Positions 43,000-55,185 of a DNA stretch of 64,000 bases are shown in pieces. Position 1 is the first letter of the stretch, and every line of letters starts with the position of its first letter. The stretch comes from Mycocentrospora acerina (Eukaryota; Ascomycota; Dothideomycetes; Pleosporales), in the NCBI GenBank assembly GCA_022701365.1, contig JAKUHH010000108.1, forward strand, positions 867,821 through 931,820, read 5' to 3'. The notes beneath the pieces were generated by a model that saw nothing but the letters and a program-made list of their open reading frames with translations, did no database searches and was not told the DNA's origin. The position numbers and the translations under genes were made by a program.

Positions 43000-45620
43000 C
43001 TACGCTCCACCCATTTCAACATCCCTATCCTCGTCACTTCCACTACTCTCCTCCTCACTATCGCCCGCGTGTAGCCCTTCCCCACCACCACTCTTCTCAC
43101 CCTCCTTCCTTGCCTTGAAATCCATATCCAGGACGCGATAGTGCTTCCTATCGCTACCCAACACTACAATCACTCTTCTTCCCTTCCGTCCGTTGACAAC
43201 GAGCTTCAGCGGCGTGAACCGGGGTTCAAAGACGTGCCGAGTGTGTTTTTCAATGGTTTGCGAGGTTACGTGTATTTTTGAGCGAGAGCTTGGATCCGAA
43301 AGAGAGGCACCGGGGAAGACTTGCGCGGCATGGGGGATAGTCGTGTAGGATATTAGTGGTGGAGAAGAAGAAGAAGCAGAAGAAGACGGTGGTGTGACCG
43401 CAGATGTGTAAGGTAAGGAGATGATGATGTAGTTTGTGTCAGAATCCGAGCGGTGCAGGAGAATAAGTATCGTTGAATCGTCTGCGAATTTTGCGTCGAT
43501 GATTTTTGTGTTTGCAGCAAAGGAGAGCGTTGAGATGGAGTGGCTGTGGAGATCTTTGGGGAGAGAGATGAGACGCGGAGTGTGGACCAGGCGGTGAATG
43601 TGCAGAGTTTCTGGAACCGAGGATGATGAGAGAGCGATGTATGTTGAGATTGCGGAGAGTGAGGGCTATCAGTGTTAACGTTGTTGCTAGACAAGACAAC
43701 TTAGGATCTTACCTCGAACAGCATACGCATGTCCGCCACCATGTTTTCAGTATCGGTTGTTTCCTCGAGGACAATACCAGTGTCCATTTGTGTGTTGTTC
43801 TCCTGCCACTGACTGACTTGCTTCAGCAGTTTTGTTATGCCCAGCCCCAAGCGCCCTGCAACAAATTCTAAACATAGTGTCTCTTCCTTGAAAACAGCAC
43901 CCTCCTTTGATAGTTGTATAGCTTTCCGTGTGTCTTCATAACTTGCTACATCTTGGCACCTCTGCTCGGTGCTCAGTTGAGCCTCAGGTCGCAGATGCGG
44001 TGTAAGGTTGGATTTTGTAAGTCCATAGCGTATGTACTCCAATACCATAGTGATGTCGACGCCTGGGTCCCGCATTTCCATTTCTGCACGTGACTGGGAC
44101 TCGGGCTCTGTGGCTTCATAGTCAATGCAGAACCGTAACCATTTACTGAAGGAATGGAATTGGCGTTTTTCGTCAGCAGCGTAGAGAAGGACTGTGTGGG
44201 CTAGGAGACGCATGCTCTTCAATATTTCGAGGAGCGCGGTGAAGTCCGTAATCGGGCAGCTGAATATCCAGTCTTGATCGTGAAATTGTGCGAGACCTCG
44301 GAGTCGCGAGATGACAATGGCGCAGCGGTCAATGGCTGGTATTAGATTCTCGTGTACGAGAGCGAGAAGTGTGGTGAAACTAGACGTAACGGTAGTGTCC
44401 CACCGCTTGTGACCCTGCTCAGCAAGCTCATCGACAAGCCATTCACGAACCATGGGAGGACAGCTGCCGGTACATGCTATGTGAAAGAGATTTGTCACGA
44501 GGTCACCCTGACCCTTCTCCTCAAGAGTTTCAGAGATGTTCATCATGAACTTGGAGGGTAGGTCTTGTGCGTTTTTGAAAAAAGTACGTATACGCTGCAG
44601 ACACTGCGTCATGTATAGCATCAAGTTCTGCAGCTGTGATGTCTTGGAGGCAATGAGGTGCAGGTAGATTCCCGCACTCGGTATGAAATTCAGCGTTAGC
44701 GGGACGAAGAGAAGTTGTTTCTGCTTGGAGATTGCATTTCCAGTTTGCATGAGCAGCCCATGTGTGCAGCTATATGGATGATTTGCGTGTAAGATTGGTG
44801 TTGCATCGACATTCCATGCGCTCGGTAATCTCGAACTGACTGTCTCGAGCGAATCGTACATAGACGGATGTACAGTGCCTTGATCTGAACATCGTATGAA
44901 CATGTCCACAGAGTTATGGTCTTTCAGATGATTCGAATGCAGCAACGCATCAACTTCAGCCTGACTCCCAAACGCTCCAGAATCTGCCTGTGCGATACGC
45001 ATAAATGGTAACGCAGGTGGTAGCGGAATAGCAGGAAGTTTCGGCAGAAGAGTCTCCATGTCCAACATGGCAAGTTGGTCGGGCAGATCAGGCGCGACGT
45101 CTAGGCTTTGAAAGTTCGGCTGGCGTTGCAAGAAATCCTCAAGTGTGGTGTCGTCCTTGAAATCATCCCAATTCTCAGTCGTCTGCGCATGGAAGTCAAC
45201 AGTCGACTTCCCACTCCCTATTCTCTTTTTCACACCTTCAACATCAATAAAGTTGACCCCCCATCCCATACACTTCACTCTCGCCTGCGGAACATCGCCT
45301 CCCACACCAAGCTTCAACCCACCTAGCCCCACTTTTCCCGTCTCTGCGCTCACTAAGTATGTAGACCCATCACTCCAGCTGACAGCAATTCTCTTCCCAT
45401 TCTCCTCCCATTGAATTGTATCAATCTTCAAATCCTCGCTCTTTCTTTTAATACCAAAAGCTCTTTGACCGTTGATTCGATACACGTCCAAGCTCTCCTC
45501 GTCTGTGACAACCGCGATTAGATCCATGGTCGGACAGTAAGATATCAAATCGACGTGAATAGGATGTAACAGAATCTTCTCTGCTTGCTGTAGTAATCGG
45601 GGTCCTTTTGATGGCTCCAT
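43000..45620 (-). CDS. apc4: Anaphase-promoting complex subunit 4 (APC4)
   Basis: Predicted 857-aa scaffold subunit of the APC/C ubiquitin ligase, which drives mitotic exit. Exons in transcript order: 45620-43713 and 43665-43000 (47-nt intron, phase 0). The N-terminus (LISYCPTMDLIAVVTDEESL, VYRINGQRAFGI, IQWEENGKRIAVSWSDGS) is the WD40-like beta-propeller start typical of APC4. The middle (NLMLYMTQCLQRIRTFFKNA, MVREWLVDELAEQGHKRW, LAQFHDQDWIFSCP) matches the helical APC4 domain. The second exon continues with beta-rich sequence (DAKFADDSTILILLHRSDSD) and an acidic tail. The second exon contains no ATG in its main frame, so it is easily missed; it was found by splice signals and keeps an open frame for 221 codons. 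Confidence 0.88.
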
Positions 45621-46237
45621 GATGTGTACCTTGGAGGGTGTGTGGGTATGAAGTTGCGGTGTTGAGAGAGGGTTTGTTACAAACGGATGTTGTGGGTCGC
45701 ATGTTTAGCGCGGTCGCGCAGTCACGTTTCGTGATTGAATTGGTCAAGGTACTTTGAATGAGAATGCAACTGTTCACGCAAAAGTAGATACAACTCATGC
45801 ATTCTGCTTCCTACATGAGCGAATATACTTCAAGCCCAAACATATAATCGTGCACACCTGTCGCATCACTCAAGCATTCTCAGTTTCGATGCAATATCAT
45901 ATATCATTTCCTCAGTGTCCTGGTTTGTATGCCTTCTTGGGTATACTCATTCATGTTGGCATCATACAAGTACAAAGTTTCGCGCTACTTAGGCGCCTCC
46001 TTCCATGCCACCACCCAGAGTACGGTCTCTTCCTAAACGCCCATAGACAATGATATCAATCCCAGTTCTCAAACGCAAAGTCTGCAAACGTAAATAAAAC
46101 TTGATCCGCGTAGCCAGCCACACGGCATCTCTTTTTTTTTTGCACGATGCGATGAAGTGTGAATCGGAAATGCTTTTCCGTTTCTCCTCTTCCCATCTTT
46201 TCTGTCTGTGTATTGGACCTTTGTCATGGTGCGATGT
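45621..46237. other. Intergenic, 0.6 kb
   Basis: Promoter side of APC4 and 3' flank of the NIPA gene. No gene seen. Confidence 0.4.
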
Positions 46238-47890
46238 CTACCGAAGAGAGGCAACTCGCTTGGGCTCCACTTGCTCCTTCTTCACCCTCACATCTCTTGA
46301 TTTACCAACGTTCGCCCGCCCGCTAATTCTTGTCTGTCCATCGAAGCTCGTTCTCTTGGCCCCATGTTCCATCTCATCCTCGCTATCCGCCAAATCTCCT
46401 AATTCAAACTGGTTCTCCACATCGTAATCATGCATAAGTCCTCTTCTGTCGCCACTAATTCGTCCAGCATGGAACGAGCCTCTGAGTTCCTCACTCCGTC
46501 GTGATTGCATGCTGCGGCGAGTGTAGAATTCAGAAAGAGGGTCGGAAGGCAGGCCGTCGCTATAGAGCTCACCCGTAGCCTTTCTACAATGGGCATCTTC
46601 GCGCGAAAGATTAAGGAGGTAAACACCCGAAAATATGATAAGGAAGCCGCAGAGGAGCGAAATAGTATTCACAAATGATGTTGTGTTGAAGCCTTGGAAA
46701 AGCAAACAGGACGCGACAAGGGTGCAAGTGGTGAATGTAACGTAGTATAGAGGGTTGACGCTAAGCCAGTGTCAGTCTTTACCACACAGTTGTTCCAACA
46801 AAAAACGTACATGTTTGCCGAGAATTGGCCCAGGGCCTTATTGAAGTAATTCATCTGCGTAAGGATGCAGCCTACAACCATGATGATGAAAACGTAAGTT
46901 GAAGGATGTGTAAACTGGTTGTGTCCCGCAAATGTCATCTTGAGTGCTATCCCAAAGGCCTTGATAGCCATGATTGACACAGACCCGGTTGTCGAACAAA
47001 TGGAAAGGTAAATGAGAGGATTTTTGCGACCGTATGTCGGGGCGATTTTGTAGATCATAAACACGGAGAAAATGGCAACAAAGGCGCAGTAGAAAAGAAA
47101 TCCTGTTTTCAATCCAAGTCAGTCACTCGAAGCTTTGCGAAAAAATGGTTGGAAGACGACATACCAGGCTGGATCGCAAAATTTAGGATCTCGTCGACGG
47201 AGGAGACCTCCTTGTCAGGTGGCGCATGTAGTATGATAACGACTGATCCGATCAGGCATATCGCGCATCCAATTCTCCCCAGTACACCCAGCTTCTCGTC
47301 CAGAAAGTATGAGCCCAGAACCGCACTATTTAGCAATTAGCGCATCTCTCTCAACGCTTCCAATGTCACCCACCCAATAAGCACCGAAAGCGCCCCCAAT
47401 GGTGTAACGAGAATGGCGGGGGCAAATGCGTATGCTGCAAAATTGAATAGCTCGCCAAGTACCACTGTGTCCAGTTAGTCGTCTACTCTGCTGCACTGCT
47501 CTGAGCGCGCTCACTGGTTGTCATCCCAGCCCACCACGTTGGGTTCTGTAGGTACGAGAAGCCTTCTCCGTCAAAGCCATGTTTCTCAGCAGACGCGATC
47601 AGACCCTATTTAAGTGTCCCATTAGCCCGTTGTCCGACGAGTATCGCATGTCGAGCGCGAGAGTGAGTGCAGGAGGCGGATGAGATGCGACAAACCTTCT
47701 TGGTAATGACGAAACTCGCACCTGTAAACAGTTTGTTAGCGACATGCGCAATCGTCATACGTAGGAATTCTTACCGATAGCAAGTGATGAGGACACAGCC
47801 AGTATCAAGCCAATGTATCTATCCAAAGCGTGAGTGCGCCGTCCTGGTTCGTATGGTGTCGTGCGCAGCCACAACGTACTTTTCTTCCAT
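46238..47890 (-). CDS. NIPA-type magnesium transporter
   Basis: Predicted 412-aa multi-spanning membrane protein of the NIPA/DUF803 family, Mg2+ transporters of the DMT superfamily. Eight exons in transcript order: 47890-47880, 47818-47775, 47721-47696, 47605-47515, 47464-47374, 47325-47165, 47102-46811 and 46760-46238. Joining gives [78 protein letters not shown] and [20 protein letters not shown], all family hallmarks, with about nine TM segments. The cytosolic tail (residues about 320-412) is polar and rich in Ser, Arg and Asp. The first exon is only 11 nt; three exons are under 50 nt. The start is supported by the conserved DKYIGL-type N-terminus. Localisation (plasma membrane or endosome) is unknown. 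Confidence 0.9.
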
Positions 47891-49282
47891 GGTGTCGCCT
47901 AGGGGTCTTGACGACCTATCTCGAGATACCTCTGCCAAGTAACAATATGGTGGCAGGTCTCTATCGCCAGGTGGTATGGGTATTGCGGGAGGGTGGTGTG
48001 CTTCGTTGGCGGCGTTGGCGGCGTATCGATAACGTGTGTCCAGCGTACGTGTTGCCTCAATGTTGCGACAAGATGACGCAGTTAAGAGTCTGGCAGTGTC
48101 CCTGACAAGGCAGCACAGTGGCAGGCACGACGAGGGAGTGTAGCGCTTCGTGTTTCACCAAGGCTGTGGGAAGGCGAAGGAGGGTTAGGAGGGTCGAACG
48201 AATGTGGGGACGACCTTGGGCGTCTATTCAGCGAGGGACAGCACAGGAGCAGCAGCGGCAGCGGCAGCGACGTTGACTAACAACGACAACGACAAAGTCA
48301 ATATAACTAACGCAGTACGATAAAGGAGAGAGTGGCGAAGAAGGCAAGATCAAAGAACTCAGTCCGAAGTCCCATGGTTTCATCTCTGGGGCAGGATAGC
48401 GATTGGTTTCGTCAGCTCAGCCTCAACGCCTGCAGATCGGAACGCCAAGGACGCGCGTAACCTTTTATTCTGTAACTACCACGGCCCTGTTGGCCCAGAC
48501 AATGATAGTAATTCGACAACTTGGCAATTGTACACGGCTATTCTTCAAACGAAAATGTAGGGGTGCGACTTATTAAACTCGGCTAGTCTAGGTACAAAAA
48601 CATCCAATTGCGATCGCCGGTCAGATGACTGCGCATATACGAAGGTTGCTGAAATAGACAGCCAGCCACGCATCGAATGGCCTCAATGACCCACTATCCA
48701 TGACGTGATGAATCACCATCACCTCACCCCAATTCCCACCTCGAAGTGTCAGGTACCCAGTGCTGGGAATGAATGAAACCTCGTGACCCATGTTGTTCGA
48801 TAACGCCTTTCAAGGATCAAACTTGCCAAAAAGGAACTTTGCTGAACCATGCTTTTCTTCGTCCTTTTTCCTATCCCCCACAAAAACGCAAAATATAAGA
48901 GCAAAGGAGGCATGACTCAACCGCGGATGCTGGCGGCCTCCTGGGGAAATTGTGGGTATACAATTACTCACCTTTCATGTGATCGTGAATTTGGTCCACA
49001 ACGGCAATGTGTTCGTTTCTGCGAAAATGCAAGTATTTTATTAGAATATTTGGCGAGCGAGTAACCTAAAGTCAGCAACTGTCTCATCGAAAAAAATAAG
49101 GGCAGATCGGAATGCGCAGCTTTTGGCCTGCATGCTTTCACCGACTGCTTTTGGTAGTCACAAGATCTGTTGCAATGTCTTGGGAGACGTAGGAAGAAAA
49201 GTGGGAACAACAAGAATGGAGAGCTGGCGGTTAGTATGTATTAGAGCTCGGCAGACCTGGGGAACTCGGAGAACGTGGGTTT
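47891..49282. other. Intergenic, 1.4 kb
   Basis: Upstream region of the NIPA gene and 3' flank of the acidic-protein gene. It contains AGC/GGC trinucleotide and ACAACG repeats (about 48246-48300), which probably lie in the NIPA leader. No gene seen. Confidence 0.4.
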
Positions 49283-51878
49283 TCACACTCTGGGCCGTTT
49301 CGGATCTAGATAGAAGTTGTTAGCTGAACAGTCGCTCTCGTAGCAACTAGTGAGACATACCTGTAGAACCGAGTGCATCGTCCACCTCATTGTCGACTTC
49401 GTCAATAGACCTCTTCTGCCCTTGAGGCGAGAAGTCTGTTGATTCGGTCAACGAGGTTGCAATAGGATCTGCAGTCGGAGACATCGTGGCCACAGACTGC
49501 TCAACCACACGATTCCCTTCTTCTCCATAGACAATAAGGTCATCATGGGTAAGAACCGTATCCTCTGGTAAGGTCGGAACCGGTTCGTCTCTGGTGGCCC
49601 ATTCGGATGCATCATTGAATTCTAGGAAGTCCTCGATGCCTATGAAGCCGTTGGCAGCCGTATTAAGATCGTCGTCGTTTTCATCGTTATTCTCAATTCC
49701 GTTGTCAAGGTCTATGTGGACTTGCTGGTCGACTACTTCATACTCGTGACCGTGAAAGACTTGGTTAGTGTCGCCCTCGGAGTCAGGCTTGGCAGAAAAT
49801 TCTCCTGTGCTATTATCTTCATATTCTTGGAATTCGCTTCCTTGATCGTATGTTTGGTCATACTCCGGGTAATGCTCCTGATTATATGTGTCGCTATCTT
49901 GCTCTTGGTGCGTCAATGTTGGATCATCTTGTTCGTCGGTATTAATATCGAACCTATTGAGATCTGCATGGTCGTCACCGCTAGCATAAACAGACTCCAC
50001 GGGAATTGTCTCATCCTCAACGGCTGTGAACTCGTCACCTTGTACGGTTGATGAAGATGGAGAATGCTCCTTGGCAGACGGACTGTCTAATTCAACAACA
50101 TCATCGTGACCTTCCTCGTCACTGTAATCAATAAAATCTTCCTCTTCGCGTCTCCGTAATTCGGTTGCAGAAACACTCTCATTGTGAATGTCGGATACAT
50201 GACTTTCATGTTCTTCAAGTACCTCTTCCTGGACGGTTGGCACTTCGAGAGGGTCCTTTGGAAGGGTTTCAGTGTCAGCAGAGTCATGGGAAGCTGGGGT
50301 ATCATCAAGAGGTTTCTGCTCTGCTCCATTCCCATCTTGAGGGTCGTCCTCGGCTTCTGCATCACTATTGTGATATTCTTGACTATCATCGTCGTGGTGC
50401 TGCCCTTCTTCGGTGTGCTCATGCTCCTTGAGTGATAAGTGAGCCTCGGGTTCGCCGTCCCCATGCTCAGGATCATCATGAGTTTTCTCTTGTTGGACTA
50501 CATTGTCTGGAAGTTGCACGGCAACGGGCTCTTCCTCTTTGGTTTCTAGATCTTCTTGTTCCTCACTTTCCCAATCGGCAAAGTCATGCTCAGTAGAAGC
50601 ACCGGAGAACAATTTGGCAAAATGTGTCTCGCCTGCAACGACAGCTGTACTCAGTCCCGAAAAGCCACTTCCTTGTTCGGCATACTTGGCAATGTCAGCG
50701 AGAAGTGTGGCGAAGCGTGGACGGAACTGCAAGGATACGTAGAAACAATCCGGTTCACTGTCGCCGTCTTGAGCATGAAGAGTGTGGTATAGATCCACCA
50801 GACGTTCCAGTGAGACAGCAACACACGCGGTGTTATCCTCGTACAGTTCCATGTTGTGTAGGTGATCAAATCGAAAGCCAATTTCTGTCTCGTTTGAAAC
50901 ATCGTCGCCAAGTGCAGACCTACAAGCCTGGAAGAGATCCGATATGCTCGATCCAGCAAGCGACATATCTTCAAGCAACCAATCACCGCTGTCATCTGTG
51001 TCGTACTGCTTGAAAAGCCACAAATCATTGCCACCGTAGTTGACTGTAACAGGACGTAACTTGGACAGTCCATCATCCCGAGGCAAGGGCGTAGCAGTAA
51101 GTTCAGTATTATCAACATCGTCATGTGCGATGATATGACTCTCGCTGTGGCTATCCTCAACTTCGTTGCCAAGAGACTGAGGCTGTTGCAGTAAGATTCC
51201 GCCTTCTTCGCTATCTTCATGTGCAAACTCTTCATCATCAACCTGCGATTGTGATTCCTCATGGCCTCGTGGCGACTTATTATCATGAGTCTCTAAGACG
51301 GCTGGGTCCTGACCTGTCGCGTCTTCAAGTATACTATGCTCACTGCGTTGCTCTTCATGATCCCCATCGGCAGAATAGAGAACCTGTAGATCCTCTTCGG
51401 GTGGAATCTGTGATGCGACTGAGACTTCGTCCTGAGTTTCGTCTTCCTCTTGATACTCTGTACCTTGATCATGCTGAGATTGCTGCTCTTCTTCATCGTC
51501 GGAATAGTCAATCAGGTCTTCGTCTACAGGCTCGAGCGTTTGTACCGGTGTCGTGCCAGAATCGCTCATCGGAGACTGGCCAACGGCTATGACTTCTTCA
51601 TCGCCATATTCGATGTCATCAGGTTCAATGAGGTCATCATTGTCGGCCATGAAGTCGTCTTGGTCAGCAAAATCGGTATGCAACTCCAGTCCACCGTCTG
51701 TTGCCACATCTTGTATCGACACGTCGTCATCACCGTCGTGATGGTGTGCCGAAGGCGCAGGCTCCAAATCTAATTCGATGTCTCCATCGCCGAAATCGAA
51801 GCCATTATCGGAGTGTACATCCATGGCGTCAGCAATGGACAGGTCGATACCAGATACAGGCTGTGTGGCGGTAGCCAT
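49283..51878 (-). CDS. Large acidic protein, conserved fungal type, function unknown
   Basis: Predicted 846-aa strongly acidic protein. A long first exon (51878-49361) and a tiny last exon (49305-49283) add DPKRPRV, a basic cluster at the extreme C-terminus that could serve in nuclear import. Most of the chain is low-complexity Asp/Glu/Ser/His/Gln. One ordered block stands out at about residues 270-400, with VTVNYGGNDLWLFKQYDTDD, WLLEDMSLAGSSISDLFQAC and CFYVSLQFRPRFATLLADIA. I believe related blocks occur in other filamentous ascomycetes, but no function is known to me. Short acidic repeats like LIDYSDDEEE and DFIDYSDEEG recur three times in variants. The start at 51878 was preferred to an in-frame ATG at 51929 because of its MATATQ context; this is uncertain. 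Confidence 0.75.
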
Positions 51879-52691
51879 GATCCGTGTACGGTGGCGTAAA
51901 GGATGGTCGCGGAAAGCGGATTGCTGCAAGTGGGGGGAGCAAGGTGAAGGAGCGTGTCGAGCGCGTCGCGAACCAAGAGGATCGAAGAGACGTGCAAGTT
52001 CTAGTGTTTAGTACGCAGCGGCAGTGTCGCGAGCTAGAAATACATCCTCCGAGGAAGAACAACTGTGCAAGTGAAGTTGAAGGCAGGAGGTAGGGGGATA
52101 CGAGATGAAGAGCTCGTGAAGTGTCGCGCCAAGAACGGTGGATGGCCTATGCGGAGATGGAACTGGGAAGCGGCGAATGTGGTTTGGGGGTCGCAAATTT
52201 ACAGTCGTGGAGTTACTAGTATGTAAGAGGCAATAGACTGGCAATCACAGTTCAACGGTAGTGTCTTGTGGGCTGGTTGGGAAGACGAGAGTTTGTGGTG
52301 ATGCGAAGTTGTAGCAGCTTGAGAGGGGGGAATGTTTAATGAGCACACAGCACGCTAGGCAAACAATCATCACGTGAAACTGTCCACATCCACAAGGGTC
52401 CACGATTGTCACTTGGAGTTTACGAAAGACATTCTGGACGACGTGTCTGACCAGTAGCCATATCGTCTCCCATACCAATTCGCTTTTGAGGGAATATCTT
52501 GCCTCAAAAATTGCCGAATAGGAAGCATAGGCAGCGCTGCTCGAACACCTACCGCTTCCAACCCCCCTCCACATACCCACCTCGAACACCACTCCCAGCT
52601 CGGAGCGCAGCGCGAGGCCGCAATACACAAACGATTAACACAAATCGTAGGCCGGGTGTCCACCAGCGCAGATAACTGATCGTCAGTCAAC
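51879..52691. other. Divergent promoter region, acidic protein / coatomer delta
   Basis: 813 bp between two divergent genes. Short frames only; no gene seen. Confidence 0.4.
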
Positions 52692-54394
52692 ATGGTCAGA
52701 AACATTGTCCTTGAAGGCTTCGTGTCCTCCCAGCAAGCTGACGAAGTGCTAGGTGGTCCTCGCGGCGTCGATATGCACACGAGGCGGCAAGGCCGTTCTC
52801 TCGCGCCAGTTCAGAGAAATGCAACGATCGCGAATTGAAGCCCTTCTCGCATCGTTCCCTAAGCTCGCCGACAGCGGGACCCAGCACACCACCTGCGAAC
52901 AGGACAACGTGCGCTACGTATACCAACCCTTGGACGAGTTGTACATGGTGTTGATCACCAACTTGCAATCGAATATTCTGCAGGATATCAACTCGCTGCA
53001 CCTGTTTGCCCAGGTCGTCTCGTCGATATGCAAATCCATGGATGAGCGCGAGATCTTGAAGAACGCGTTTGAGCTTCTTACGGCCTTCGACGAGATTGTC
53101 ACGCTGGGCTATAGGGAGAACTTGACCATGAGCCAAATTAAGACCTTCTTGGACATGGAGTCCCACGAGGAGCGCATTCAGGAAATTATTGCACGTAACA
53201 AGGAGCTCGAGGCTTCAGAGGAGCGCAAACGCCGCGCCAAGCAGCTTGAGATGCAGCGCAAGGAGATGTCGAGGTCCGCACGCGCGACCCAAGGAGGGAT
53301 GGGTGGAGGAATGGCTGGTGGCATGGCTGGTGGCATGGGTCGCCAATCGTCGTATCCGGCCTTCACGCCCAGTGTGCCTACCACCAATGTCACAGAGACA
53401 TATGATAGCTACGAGGAGAAGAAAAAGGCAGCGAGCAAGCCACTGGCTCTGGGCAAAAAGGGTATGCAGCTTGGCAAGAAGAGCAAGACAACCAACATGT
53501 TCGACCAGGTTGCTGGAGATATGCCACCAGAAAGCGAACCTCTGGTCGCGCCGAAGCCATCCGCCCCTGCCGCTGCTGCCCCAGCAAGCGCACGTCAGTC
53601 TACCTCTACCGACCGCGATGCTGTGCACATCGTCACAAACGAGTCTATTTCTGCCCGTTTCGACCGTGAGGGACTTCTCAAGTCTTTTGAGGTCAAGGGC
53701 GAGATGCAACTCAAGATTACAGACCCCTCTCTCACACAGGTCAAGCTCGACCTAGCATCTGGCGACACCCGTGGCGCCCAGTTGATGACGCATCCCAAGG
53801 TCGACAAGGCTGTGTTCAGAAACTCAAAGGTGCTCCAGCTTGCCGACACAAGCAAAGGATTCCCTGCAAATATGGGTATTGGTGTCATGAAGTGGAAGCT
53901 TGCACCAAGACCAGAGGATGTGTCTGACCCACCTATCACATTCCGAGTCTGGGTGGAAGAATCAGGCAATTCGTTCAACATCACGGTCGAATATGAGCTC
54001 ACTGGTGGCGACGCACTAAAGGACGTGACAGTCACGATTCCCTTCGAGACAGATGAGCCCAACATCTCCTCATTTGATGCAGTATACGAGGTTAGCGGTG
54101 ACAGCATCGAGTGGAACATTGGCGCTGTGGATGAGGCAAATAGCTCCGGAAGCTTCGAGTTTGAGGCCCAGGCGGGTAGCGACACGGAGTTCTTCCCCAT
54201 GCGGGTCCGATTCAGCAAGGCCACTCCTTTCGTAGACCTAGATGTAAGTCTACCCTCTCAGCTTCCCATACTATTTGCAATCTCACTTTCTAATCCGTCA
54301 AAAGGTCTCCTCCGTAACCCTTTTCTCTATGAACCAGGAGATCAGCTTCTCCAAGGAAGTCAAATCTGTCGCCGACGTGTACGAAATTTCATAG
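52692..54394 (+). CDS. ret2: Coatomer subunit delta (Ret2/delta-COP)
   Basis: Predicted 527-aa delta subunit of the COPI coat, for Golgi-to-ER retrieval. Three exons: 52692-52694 (only the ATG), 52753-54243 and 54305-54394. The ATG-only exon is inferred because the second exon opens directly with VVLAASICTRGGKAVLSRQF, the invariant delta-COP N-terminus, preceded by a CTAG acceptor; the ATG at 52692 is followed by GTCAGA. Domains: longin-like N-domain (1-140), a charged helix and a Gly/Met-rich linker (MGGGMAGGMAGGMG), then the mu-homology domain (about 265-527: VTNESISARFDREGLLKSFE, VWVEESGNSFNITVEYEL). The C-terminal exon encodes ISFSKEVKSVADVYEIS. The length agrees with yeast Ret2 (546 aa). 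Confidence 0.95.
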
Positions 54395-54510
54395 GCACCT
54401 TTCAAGCTGAGCCTTGTGGCAAAATGACCTCCATGACACTCTCATGGATACTTTCAATAGACCAGATACCTCAAAATATCAATTTTGCACATGAATGTCA
54501 TGCATATCTT

Positions 54511-55185
54511 TCATTCCTCGCTAGAATCGTAATCTGGCAAGGGCATTTGCGCAGCTCTTTCCATGTCCTCGTCGTCCCTTTGTGTGCGCACATATCGAGG
54601 TCCTACGCAACCAATGGCTATCACAAGAGGCCATTTCTCTGCTTCTTCTAGGTTGAAGGGAGAACTTTGATCAGTTGTCGTTTCCGAATCGGCAGCTGCT
54701 GCTTCATCCAACTCTCTACACCACTGCTCTTCCATCTCGTCTGCACCATCTCCATTATCACCATCACCATCACCGTCTTCTTCTTCTTCTTCTTCTTCTT
54801 CTTCTTCTTCTTCCTCCCTAGACCCAGACTTGAACTCTTCCCGTCCACTCGTCCTCACCGGCTTCATCCCCTGTACCTCTTCTCTAGTGAGAATCCCGTG
54901 ATACGCATTACTAGGTATATAAACTGTTGTATGCATCAATATACCCGACTCCTCCTCCTCCTCCTCCCTCTTCTCTGTACTCTGGTTACGACACCATAGC
55001 GGCAGTCCTGAGTGTGGTGACCTTGGTGGTACTCCCGATGGTGATAGCGGTCGACCAGACAGTTTCTCACATTTTGGCGAGCTGTTCGACAGTGATGGTG
55101 ATGATGGTGATGATAGAATTGGAGAGGTGATGCGTTGGCGTTTTGCTGGGCGTGGGGAGGGGGTGCGAGGGTGTGGGCGTTTCAT
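54511..55185 (-). CDS. Hypothetical acidic protein with poly-Glu tract
   Basis: Single-exon frame for 224 aa, converging on the coatomer gene. Features: a basic N-terminus with RPAKRQR, a possible nuclear signal; Ser/Pro-rich residues 18-60; a moderately ordered middle (LMHTTVYIPSNAYHGILTRE); a run of 14 Glu (codons GAA/GAG from a TTC-type repeat on the plus strand, about 54778-54819) followed by Asp-Gly repeats; and a C-terminal block WPLVIAIGCVGPRYVR. The middle and C-terminal blocks look like real protein rather than random translation. No family recognised. Confidence 0.6.
   Translation of the reverse strand: MKRPHPRTPSPRPAKRQRITSPILSSPSSPSLSNSSPKCEKLSGRPLSPSGVPPRSPHSGLPLWCRNQSTEKREEEEEESGILMHTTVYIPSNAYHGILTREEVQGMKPVRTSGREEFKSGSREEEEEEEEEEEEEDGDGDGDNGDGADEMEEQWCRELDEAAAADSETTTDQSSPFNLEEAEKWPLVIAIGCVGPRYVRTQRDDEDMERAAQMPLPDYDSSEE
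54776..54819. repeat. TTC/GAA trinucleotide repeat
   Basis: About 14 near-perfect TTC units on the plus strand, encoding the poly-Glu tract of the gene on the minus strand. Confidence 0.9.
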
